Shown here in pieces: positions 40,586 through 51,477 of a stretch of 64,000 nucleotides of DNA. The position numbers and the translations under genes were made by a program. Within the stretch, counting starts at the first letter, position 1. Each line of letters starts with the position of its first letter. Source of the DNA: Trichoplax sp. H2 (Eukaryota > Placozoa > Uniplacotomia > Trichoplacea); assembly GCA_003344405.1 (NCBI GenBank), contig NOWV01000062.1:1-64000 (forward strand), read 5' to 3'. The notes under the pieces are model-generated. The model was not told the origin of the DNA. It ran no database searches and worked only from the letters and a program-made list of their open reading frames with translations.

Positions 40586-41583
40586 TGCGCGATATTTTGC
40601 ACATCTTTTAATCGACTGCAGATGTAGTCGATATCAACGTACTTAACTCATTGATATCCTTAACATTACTATAGTATAACGGGAGCAAACATAATTAGAG
40701 TACGATTTACATACATGTTGCATACTAAGCTCACTATTTACTATGACTATCGAAATAAGAGTCCTAGTACAGCATAAATGGCTAAAATCGTACATCTGCA
40801 GTTACATCCATCTCACTTCTTACTACACCAGCTTAGCCCTACCTAAAAGGTATTAATTATGTAGCGAATTTTTCATGATAAGTACTGTAGATCACACTAG
40901 TTTCGATATAGCTATTCTCCAAATGCGAATATGTGTAGATTACTGCATTGTATAATATGCTTATATTTTGTGATATAACATTAAATAAATTAATTCTTCG
41001 AGATATCCTTTTCACACTCATTTTAGAAACTAGCTTAATTGCAAATGTAGCATATTTCTTACAGTATGAACTATGGAGAATACAATATGCTTAATCTTTA
41101 TCTTTATATAGTAGATAGCAGTCTAATGCCAATCAAGAAAATTAAAATTGATGAGTTGCAGACATTATATCCAATTTATAAAGTTACGATAACTGGAAAT
41201 TTCTCATGTTAACATGATTGCCTGTATTTTAGTCCAGCTGGTAGCTTATTTTGTTTGAATATGTTTCACAAGGAGAATTTATAGAATCTTCTACTAATAT
41301 CTGTTATTTCTAAATTTGAATTTTCGTGACTGTAGTGCTATAATCTATCAAATTTTCTTGCCTTCCTCTGCTGATATGATAGTTATATTTATTTACTTAA
41401 TAATACCATCATGCTTATTGCTATTGCAACATGCGCACTTGTAATATCTTCACCATGATTACTGAAGGCTTTATCATTATAACTCTAGCTCTGGAAACGA
41501 TCACTAATAAACTTAGATTTTATTCTACATTGCGCCAAGATTGATTAATAGAGGAGCCATCTGTTTCGCTTCAGATATTAAAA
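40586..41583. other. intergenic, nothing recognised
   Basis: AT-rich stretch between the 180-bp array and the TPR gene fragment. No coding frame, RNA gene or clear repeat was recognised. Confidence 0.5.
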
Positions 41584-42600
41584 ATGGATGGTCGATTTAT
41601 CAAATCTCTACACGAAAAGTATAGACAAAGTTATCAATCCGCCAAATTTAATGATGCGATGTCTTATTGTACCCAAGTATTGGGTAAATTTAAAACGATA
41701 GTAGAAAAGACTATTGATCTCGAAAATTATTAGTTTTGATCATGATCATCTTCATGTTGCTGGATCATATAGTAATATGGTAAATGTGTATTCTAGTCAA
41801 AGTAAACGTGAGAAGGCAATTTTTATGTATAAAAAATCACTTAAGATTCAATTGATAATTCTTGGCTATAATATGTTGCTACATCATATTATATATAATA
41901 TTGGTTTGATTTATTGTGATCAGAGTAATTATATAGAGGCTCTTTGTATGTTTGAGAAGTCACTCCAAATTCGATTATCTATTTTTGATCACAATTATCC
42001 TAATATAGCCGCATTATATCATAAAATTGGCTTAATCTATTATTATCAGCGTAATCATAAAGAGACTCTTTCCATGATTAACAAGTCACTCCAAATTCAA
42101 TTACCGATTTTTGATCATAATCATGTAGATGTTGCTAAATCATATCATAGCATTGGTTTAATCTATTATCATCAGGGTAATCATAAAGAGGCTCTTTCTA
42201 TGTTTGAGAAGTCACTCCAAATTAGATTATCAATTCTTGATCATAATCATCCTGATGTTGCTGAATCATATCATAGCATTGGTTTGATCTATTATCATCA
42301 GGGTAATCATAAGGGAGCTCTTTCTATGTTTAACAAGTCACTCAAAATTTGGTTACTTCTTTTTGGTTGTAATCATCGTCATGTTACTATATTATATCAT
42401 AACATGGGAGATGTGTATAAGAGTCAAAATAAGCACAAGGAAGCTATTTGTATGTATAATAAGTCACAGAAAATGAAATCATTGGTCCTTGACGATAATT
42501 ATTCCTATAACATAAAGTCGTATAATAAGATAGGAAATGCATGAAATGATGAAGGTAAACATCAAATAGTTCATTCGACTTGTGAGAAGGCATATTAAAA
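41584..42600 (+). pseudogene. broken TPR-repeat gene (kinesin-light-chain-like repeats)
   Basis: An ATG at 41584 opens 49 codons that look like a first TPR helix pair (AKFNDAMSYCTQVLGKF) and end at TAG 41731. The protein continues in a different frame from about 41733 to 42544 with about six 42-residue repeats of the form SLQIRLSI.DHNHPDVAESY with GLIYYHQGNHKEALSMF. After the stop at 42542-42544 the same frame still reads N-D-E-G-K-H, a normal TPR continuation, so the stop interrupts a repeat. One frame break plus one internal stop suggest a pseudogene. No phase-compatible intron explains the break. The copies near 42120-42360 are almost identical at the DNA level (126-base units), showing recent unit duplication. 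Function unknown; repeats of this type usually bind protein partners. Confidence 0.65.
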
Positions 42601-43913
42601 CTGCAGAAAAGGATTCTACAAATAATTATAGGCTATCAATATCTGATAACCACGAATTACTTTGTAAATAATTAATAACGAGCTAATATCCCGTACGAGT
42701 AGAAATTCTTTACGACAGCCGTCACTATTTAAAGTTATACTGTCATTCTAGCATATTTTAAAATTTTAGGTATTCTAGGGATAATGTCCTTAAATAAAGA
42801 CACTATTCACAGTCTTTCTTACTAGATACAAATATAGGTTATCGTATTTAGATGATGATAGTGTCTGCGACATTTTACGATTGGTTATCATCATTTGCTA
42901 TGACATAGATCTCTATAACTACTCAATTTACTCATTCTAAATCATCAAACTCTCGATGGTATTCTATATAAAGGTGCACCGACAAGCAGTAGAGAAATAT
43001 TGCAGCTATGATGTAGAGTTATTAACAGTAAAGTAAAGTAATCTTGCAATCTTGCATAACAAACTAAGTTATTTTGTAACTGCCATCTTGATTATGATGA
43101 GATAGATATGCCTGAACGTGAATAAAGAGTTGCTCAATTTTGAATCCTGTCTGGAACGCATCTGAGAATTAAGTCATCTGCTCCTTAACTAATTATATAC
43201 TCGTATAGTGCATTTTTACACTTCATTATAATAATGAAACGTAGACTAAAGTCCATTTGCGTGAAGGATATTTTCGACTGCAGAATGATTTTTACTTTGT
43301 CAGCCAAAATATAAAGAGCATATTTTACTTATTTGTCCGTGCACTTAAATATGTGTGGAGACATTTCAATATCGATTGCAGAATGATCTTTTCGTGGTCA
43401 ACCAAAATATCTAGAGTACATTTTATTGGTAAATGCATTTCAAACAAATTATCTTCTTGATAATAAAATGTTTATTGAACTGCTACTTTAATATGGATGC
43501 TTCAAATGATTTTTAGAGATGTAATCTTACTCATTATTAATATCATAGAGTTCTAGATCTCCTAGAAACCCATATTAATAATGACGATTGGCTATTGGTT
43601 ATATAATATATGAGTATGCCCGTAATACTTCATAATTTTATTATCACTAGTTTTAATGATAAACTACAGGAATATTAATTCCAATACGATAAAATTTCAG
43701 GATAGCATATCCTATGCTTGATGCAGAAATGCATTCAATTCTGTATTGTAGGAGCTGAAATGACTGCCATTCCTATGGCTATGTACAGTTTTTATTGGAT
43801 ATTAGCTATACATAACTTCTGCAAATCAATAGGCAACGATAAATCAATTGCTGCCATTGGTTATGTGATAATTAATCATTTGAATGGTAAATTATGATGC
43901 TCGTACGAGTAGG
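42601..43913. other. intergenic with small repeats, no gene recognised
   Basis: Contains a 98-base-period direct duplication (TGCAGAATGAT at 43279 and 43377, followed by CAGCCAAAATAT / CAACCAAAATAT). It also holds a hairpin with 11-base arms, ATTATTAATAT at 43533-43543 against ATATTAATAAT at 43572-43582. The 67-codon frame at 43257-43460 simply reads through the duplication. Confidence 0.55.
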
Positions 43914-45912
43914 TTATGATTTTCGCGATTTTCCACTACAATTTTTTAAATTCTGAGCAGCAATTTCTTTACTGCACCTTGGCTCTAATCGTGTATCTTT
44001 ATAGCATGTATCAGCAGCAGCTAGACTAGGATCTGTCTTTGAATGGCGTGTCAGTAACTGCCAGCAAACAACATGATGACGAACATTCCAATCTTTATGT
44101 TGGCAACTTACGCTGCAATATCGAGCAATCTTGCAACCACCGCATGTTTCACTAGCTTTTTTTCCACAATGCCAGCATCCAGATTGATTTTTAACTTGAG
44201 AAAATGCTGAACTTCGATCTTGATCATCCTGAAATTGTATAAAGAATAAAAGCTCTGATGAGAAATTTGGCCTGACAATAAATTCTGGTTTTAAAACGTT
44301 GGTATAGTCTTTGCTGTAAGTTGCTATGTCGAAATTTTATTTGTATACTAATTTAAGAGTTTAATGTATAACAAGATTTGAAAATTAATATATTGCAATT
44401 CATTTAGCTAACACAATACCCAATATGTCGGCACTAACCTTATTATTACCATTTTTCTCGCTATTCCGAGAATTTAAATGTGATCGCTCTAACTCTTCTT
44501 TTTGCTGCACTTCTTCCTCATATTGGTCAGAATCTTGCTTGTTTTTCGCTTTACCTTCTATCTGATCATTTTTATTCGATTGTTGATTTAATTTTGTTAG
44601 AAGTCCTTCGGCTTTTCTCACAACACCTTTCATCGATTGTAAGAAATCTCCTAATTCGCTGACTTCAGCTCCTATAATTATTGTAATGTTGCAAAGATTT
44701 TAACAATCTAACTTGAGTTACGCTTGTAATGTATTATCGTAGCGTTGAACTTATACCTTTAACATTTTTATTCGCAGCAGCAGCTAATATTTGTATTTCT
44801 TGTTTATCGCTATTAGTTCGGTTAATCGATTTTTGTGGCTCATAAAGGATGGCTGCTGATGCTGAATTAATTTTGCTATTCTCATGAAAATAGGGCGCCA
44901 TAGGAGTAATTTTCTCCAAAACTTGATCAAGCATTAAATTATTTTCTGAATCATTTTTCCCTTTTTTCCGAAAATTCTCACTATCCAATCTTTCCGCTAG
45001 AGATTCATTATGTTCTGCAACAGATATAAAACCTTTGAAATTAAAGTTATAGCAAGACAGATGTGTAGCATAAGTACGGATAGCTATCAAGGACGATAAA
45101 AGCATAACTTAATCCTGACCTTTTCGTTTAAGATCTACACGAGCTGGAGTAGGAATATTTTGACCATACATCATTAACTTACAGTCAGCGTGTCCGCTTG
45201 GCCAATTTCTATTATAGAAATCTAAAGGGGACGATGGGTGACGGTGATGATAGTAAGGAGTAGTTGGAGGAGTTGGATAAATCGAATTTAGCGAAGGTAG
45301 TGAAGGTCGGATGCTTAATTGAGCACATTCTGATAATTCTTGACGAAGTAATGGCATAGTAGATCGAAGGAATTGTGCAACAAATTGACGGATTGGAAAA
45401 TTGGTGATATCCTGTAATTTATGCTGAAATTCGTCTACACTAAGAGCAGCATTAACTAAATCGAGAATAATACCACGTACTTTTTCGCCAACTTCAGGTG
45501 AAATATCCGATCCAAATTGCCGTAAAGTGGTTAGAAATCGTTTGAGCTTACTTAACTGTTTTGCGGAATATATGGCAATATTTTTGACCACATTATCGTG
45601 GCTATTAGTAGGAGAATTATTACAATTACCAACGCTAAGACCATGATGATTATTGTTTAAGATGGTTTCTTGTTGATGAGGCTGAGATCCGATTGCATTA
45701 GTCGATGATGGCAGTGAAGTTAACGATGTCGGCGGTAACGTTGAAAGTTGATGGGCTGGTGTTATAGTATTACGTAAAGAATTTGTTAATTGTAATGGGC
45801 CTAGGTTGTTAGTTGGTTGTGTTGGTGCAAGTAATGGTGGATTACTAGGAGTGAATATCGGTACCGGTAGATAACTTAATGACGATTTAAATGCGGATGG
45901 TAATGCTGCCAT
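43914..45912 (-). CDS. RUNX1T1-like: ETO/MTG-family transcriptional co-repressor (TAFH + MYND), Nervy/RUNX1T1-like
   Basis: Four exons (45912-45120, 45014-44757, 44671-44439, 44228-43914) join in phase to 532 residues. The TAFH/NHR1 domain spans about 116-205 and includes [20 protein letters not shown] and [17 protein letters not shown]. The C-terminal MYND zinc finger spans 446-482, with ligands C446, C449, C457, C460, C466, C470, H479 and C482 and the family signature [20 protein letters not shown]. In the family these proteins bridge DNA-bound factors to co-repressors and histone deacetylases. The region before TAFH is Pro/Thr/Asn-rich and low-complexity. I could not recognise the NHR2 tetramerisation helix; the middle exons are Glu/Lys/Asn-rich with short helical stretches. 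The first donor is AAAAG/GTCAGG, somewhat weak. The ATG at 45912 could be internal if an upstream exon exists. Confidence 0.88.
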
Positions 45913-48849
45913 TAGATCGTCGATAGCTGGTTAATAATTATGATAATAGAAAGGGTAAAAGGTAATTTATTAGACCGGTAGTTTACTGGATATCAATCAA
46001 TGTTAGCAATGAATGGGACAAAATAAATTAAAATATTGTGATAGTTTATATCGATGAGAAGTTTTCGGTCTGGATTGATGTAGTAAGGTAATTAAATTGA
46101 TTCAAATGGAAGATGTTGAGGCAACAACAGAGGTGTTCAAGTTTTACGGGATATTTATACTTTATGATCGGGATTGCCTGGCAGGAAAGAAGGGAATCAT
46201 CATTGTGGATTTAAAGTTCAATATTGACTTAAGATCAACGTAATTCATTTTAATATTATTCTCTCCAATACAGATAAGTGTTGAATTTATGGATGGTGTT
46301 GGAAATTTTTCCACATGGCTGTTGACAAGTTGCATTTCTTGCTATTATGTTATCTAAAGTGGTTAAATAACTAATGTAATAAATAATTAGGCATGATCTA
46401 TTTGGAAGGATGTTGACGATCGTTCTTAGGAATTGTAAATGAGTTCTATCGTTTTGAGTCGTAAATTGCGTTATATTGCCTATATTAAATTGAAAAAAAT
46501 GACGGTGTAACATCTGCTTAATTTCTGGCAGGTGTATAGAAATAAAATAAGCTAAAATATAAGCTACATATAATACGATGATGTTAACGCAATTATTTTA
46601 AGACGATAATCGATTCACTTAAAATGTTAAGGTAAGATATTGGTTATCATTGCTGATTTTTAACTAAGAACATATAAAATAATTGGCAGATATTATTAAA
46701 ATCAAGGATATTCGATGTACTTGATTTCACGTTGTTATTGTTAAATCTATTAATTAATATACCGCTATAATTTTTAAAGTTAATCGTTATTTTATATTTA
46801 TTTTCTCTTCAGGAGCTTTCCTTATTTTGATTGAATCGTGGACAATTATCGTCATTACTCTGTATAGCATCGTAGTCATGAATAATATAAGGAATTGAGA
46901 GATAGATAGATATATTCTAAAGTCTTGATCATTTATAATTGATTCGTCTTTATGGATAGTATAACGTGTCGCTCTAATTCATAATAATATACAATAAATA
47001 AAAGCTCTATATTCTAAAGTTGATTATCGATATTTGCATTAACTGTAATTCGACATCATACTATCCATTTTAATCGTCAAGTATAAAATTTTCTATTTTG
47101 TTTTTGTCTGATTGCATAATATATTCTATCTGAAACTATAAGGCAATTTTTTAATTACTATAATGGAATAGAGGCGTAGGTAGAATTAAATAAATATTCC
47201 AAAATATCGATGGCCGTTTTCCCACATAACGGATTGTTTTCATAAGCATTCTTTTGGATAATTTTAATTACAATTCATAATAAAAATTCCTGAACTTTGT
47301 TATTCATTTTAAGAAACAGAATTTTATTGTAGTGTTGCCATTGGATTTAGACTCTTTCTTTATTGCTTAATTAAGTCTTGCGGTATAGTGTATCAAATGC
47401 CTTATTCTGTATCATTTTTGGAGATAATGGGCATGAGAATAAAGCATTTTAGATATGTTTTATATTTTAAGCTGTTAATTTTCTTCTGAGTTAGATAACA
47501 TCGCATTATGAGTTATTGCATTACCAATGTTGGTAGCTAAATTCTTACCTTTTAATATATAAAATATTTTACAAGTTTTAAAAATTGTTCCTATTATCAT
47601 TATTTGCGGTTGCTATTTTTTTGAATGGAAAGGATTGATAAATAGAAGCAAATTGAACGTAGTTGATTTATCAATTTGAAGAGGCTTTCAGTCACATCTA
47701 ATTTATGTCGATACTTACTGTATTCTAGATGTTCATAGTTCATGATAAGTTAATTACGGCGGAGCTTCTTTTGTTAAATTAGCATCAGAAAATTTAGCAT
47801 ACACTGCCTGTAAAGTGCGAAAATGATAGTATGAAATTTGTTTAGGGTTAGAGAGGATACTCTCTTATATACAGTATGCTCATTGATTAACTTTTTATAT
47901 GAAAATATTAACGTCAAAGTTTGAGATTGATGTTTATAATTTCATTATCGTTCTAAAATTTTTGTCATTATCGTGTATTATTTTAGTTCATTGATTAGGA
48001 TATATGTATATAATTCGAATTTATTATTTAACGAGGCTGTCGTAAAGTTGGAAGAAAATATCGTGCATGTTCTATCATCGATTGACTTTTTTAGGTCAAA
48101 AAGTCTAGAATTGATTTTATCGCTTTTAAGATATATTTTCAGTCATCACTATGTAGTCTTCTGGTCAAACAATTAAAATATTTATAATTAATTTATATAC
48201 AATAAGACATTTGATCATTATATTGCATAATCGAAGCTTTTAATCTAATATCTTTATAACAATGAATTGTTATTTTAAGACGTTTAAGCCTGAGGACAAT
48301 ATTTGGATAGTACTTCATTTTTTAGATCGAGAGTGTGATATCATGATTTAATAAGGTTGACCGGTGCAATTTAGAGTAGAAAATGCGTGTCGCTATTTCA
48401 AACTATATGGTTATATCATGGTCATAGTATGGTAAGATATAAGAACGTAAATTCGGCTATCCTTTACGAGTTAGTAATAGAAAAAGGTGTAAATTTATTG
48501 GCAGATAGATAATATGGATCGTAAATATAAATTTAGCTCGTTCAGATCGGTAATTATCCAGATCATTTTTATATGATATGCTACGTCTATTATTAACGTA
48601 TTAAGGGATACTTTTGTAATTTAATAAGTTAAAAATGAAGAAAAAATTGTTCAATCATGAATGTAAAATGTTAGCAAAACAGTTATTATTGGATGATCTC
48701 ATTATAATTTTAATAAAGGTGTATTGATTCTCAGTATTGATGACTCTATCTTTTAGTATATCTTACTAGTATAATATTGATATCATAACTTAGTTTATCA
48801 CCTGGCAATTTCCTTCTACTTTATTGATGTTTAATGACGAATTGTCTAG
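45913..48849. other. long AT-rich intergenic stretch, no gene recognised
   Basis: About 2.9 kb upstream of the TAFH/MYND gene. The 85-codon minus frame at 46256-46513 and the 67-codon plus frame at 47973-48176 resemble no family and lack splice partners. It may hold the promoter or an upstream exon of the TAFH/MYND gene, but I see no specific site to name. Confidence 0.5.
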
Positions 48850-50160
48850 GTTAATGAAATGTCCGTCAATGAATTCATTTTTAGCGGATGAATAGGGTTG
48901 CGGCTGTTATTGACCTTTTACCGGTTGTAAGCTATTGCTTTTCTTTTTACATCTCAGCCATAATTATTCACATTTCTAGTAAGACATGGCGTATGGGTTA
49001 ATAAATTCGTTTTTAACGCTTGAATAAGATCGAGACGGCTATTAATCTTTAATTGGTTATAATGTATGTATTTTTACATCTTAGCAAGCGGCATTCACAT
49101 CTTTTATTAAGACATCGTATCTCAGTCAATAAGTTCATTTCTAACGCTTGAATCAGATCTAAGCTGACATTAATCTTTTAGAATGTAATAAGAAGATATC
49201 TATCTGCAAAGGCTAATCACTTTTACGCCAGTATTAACGCAATAACTTGAGCTTAGATAAACTTTTCTTACGAATTTAGTTATAGTAATAGTACTAGTCT
49301 CACAGTCTAGTATGATCGTTTGTTCGACGACAGGATACACTACTTTTACATGTTCTAAAGTATCATTTCTTTAAATTGGGGCGCAGATATTCACCTTTCC
49401 AGCAATGGATACTATAACAGTCGATAAATTCATTTGCAAAGCTTAAATAAGATCTAGACTGTTATTGGCATGTTACCGGCTATGAACATATTGTTTTTTT
49501 TATATCTTAAGCGTTGCTATTCACCTTTCAAGTAAGACATGATCTAGCAGTTAATCAATTGTAGAGGATCATTGTGATCTAGGCTATTCTTGATCTTTTA
49601 CCGATTATAAATATGCAGTATTCCTTTTTTATATCTTGGATATAATTATTTACCTTTCAGGTAAGACATGACCTAAGCATAAATATGATTTAGGCTAGTA
49701 TTATTGACCTTTTCCGACTGTAAATATATTCTATTTTTTATAGCTTGGCCATAATTACTCATCTTTCAAGTAAGACATGATATAGCAGTCGATCCATTCT
49801 ACCGTATCATTAAGATCTAGATTGCCATTGATCTTTTACCGGTTCTAGAGTGTTCCTTTTTTATACATTGGCTATAAATATTCACCTTTCAAGCAAGATG
49901 TGATATTGTAGTCTATGAATTCAATTGTAAAGCATCAACAAGATTTAGGCCATTCTTGATCTTTCACCGGTTATGAATGTATCCTATTTTTAAACCTTGG
50001 CTATAAGTATTTACCTTTCAAGTACGATATGGTATAGCCTTTCAATTAATTTATTTCTCACATAAGAATAAGTTCTTGACCTATTAACGATTGCAATGTA
50101 TTTTCCTTAGGCTTCGATCTTGGCCACTAAGTATGCACCTTTCTAGTAGGCTATAGCATA
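48850..50160. repeat. ~110-130-bp degenerate satellite, nine or more copies
   Basis: The landmark CACCTTTCAAGTAAGACATG, with variants, recurs near 48970, 49095, 49392, 49522, 49651, 49760, 49883, 50012 and 50136. Between landmarks, copies share CAATAAATTCATTT, AGCTTGAATAAGATCTAGGCT, TGATCTTTTACCGGTTAT and TTTTTTATATCTTGGCTATAA. The unit is too diverged for a single clean period. Confidence 0.8.
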
Positions 50161-50242
50161 CCTGCCTATATCACCTGTCCCTTTCCTTCTACATGTTTGA
50201 AATCAATCAACTATCATAATGGGCAGTGCCAAACTGTCCATA

Positions 50243-50297
50243 AATGGAATCCAATAACTGCTGATCATGAATGGAATAGCAGTTATTGGATTCCATT
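50243..50297. repeat. perfect 20-bp inverted repeat (hairpin)
   Basis: Arm one, AATGGAATCCAATAACTGCT (50243-50262), is exactly complementary to 50278-50297, separated by a 15-base spacer. A perfect 20-base stem in decayed flanking sequence implies recent origin or selection. It could be a palindromic insertion or a structured RNA. Confidence 0.8.
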
Positions 50298-50339
50298 CAT
50301 ATCTTTCTACCAATGATGGAATTAGCCTGTTGTGAGCTT

Positions 50340-51477
50340 TCATCGCTTACAATTCGTGGATATTTTGTGAATTTGAAACGATTCAGTTAATGCTTGACCA
50401 CACACACTGATTCATTTGGATCAATTATAGATCATGAATGAAATTATTTCTCAATCTCCTTGAAGGATAAGATGAAAGAGGAAAGAGAACAATTTTACGA
50501 TTATAACAAGCCATTCCATATCTTCTTGGCATTTTTTTCCCCCTCTATAGCTCCATACTCCATTTTCCCATGTTATGTCAATATTGAATTATTACCCAGG
50601 ACAAAGTGCCTGAATAGTTCTGTAGGGAATATTCGGAAACAAGTCAGAGTGTGCATACAAATCCAGTATAGTCGATCCAAATGGGTGGACCGTATGAAGA
50701 GAGTTCACTGTCGTCCACTTCTCAGTTCCGTCCGATATAACGATGATATAGCGCATACCAATGAAAATTGCCATACAAATTCATTAGAATTGAATCCCAA
50801 TCGACGTACAGTATGAGAGTACCATCAACACTCGATTTGCGATTAGGGACAACGAACAGACTATTATGTAGCGCATGCTAGTGATACTGTCCATACAAAT
50901 TAAGTAAAGTAGATCGAAATTGATATATTGTATAAGCAGTTTATAGAACTACGATGTTATAGCGATGTCGAAAGAATGAAAAACTGACTCTTCATTAAAC
51001 TTGATCGTAAATAAAATCTAGCGAAATTGGACATAAGGTATACACAACACTGTTCTCTCCAGGACTGTTAAATTTTGATTTCAACTGAGCTAAAACGGAG
51101 GTAATTCTATCCAACTTGGTTACTGTGCAAAATAATTGTCATACAAAGAGTGGTAGCTTTCTTCAGTATTAGACACTCTATTTGGACAGAAAAGAAGACA
51201 ATAATAGGACACCAATTTTACACAGTCTTATCCACTCATTCATACTTTGCCAAGTACTCGCAGACTAAGCTCATAGATAGTATACTGTATCAAATAGCTC
51301 TGCCAGGCTATACTGTACTAGGAGAATATAAGCAACCTATAGGTAAAAGTGAGACGGAGTATTTATCACTTGCTTAAAAGAAGTATCTAGGCAACTGCCA
51401 GCCATTTATTCTCCTGATGGAAATGGAACTAAATTAGTCAATTTGCTCAAGGTGCAACCTATTGGACCACGATAATC
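50340..51477. other. intergenic with faint ~118-bp repeats upstream of ARMC7
   Basis: The landmark CATACAAATTCAGTA..GATC.AAAT recurs near 50654, 50771 and 50891, followed each time by GTATGAG or GTATAAG. The 118-codon plus frame at 50460-50816 and the 75-codon plus frame at 51150-51377 resemble no family. The promoter of ARMC7 should lie here, but I cannot name an element. Confidence 0.5.

Noticed and set aside
41700-41740. A 55-base intron to explain the TPR frame break (GTAAAT donor near 41683, ATTATTAG acceptor near 41733)
   Set aside because: The splice signals look plausible, but the join leaves the wrong phase, so the downstream TPR frame is not restored.
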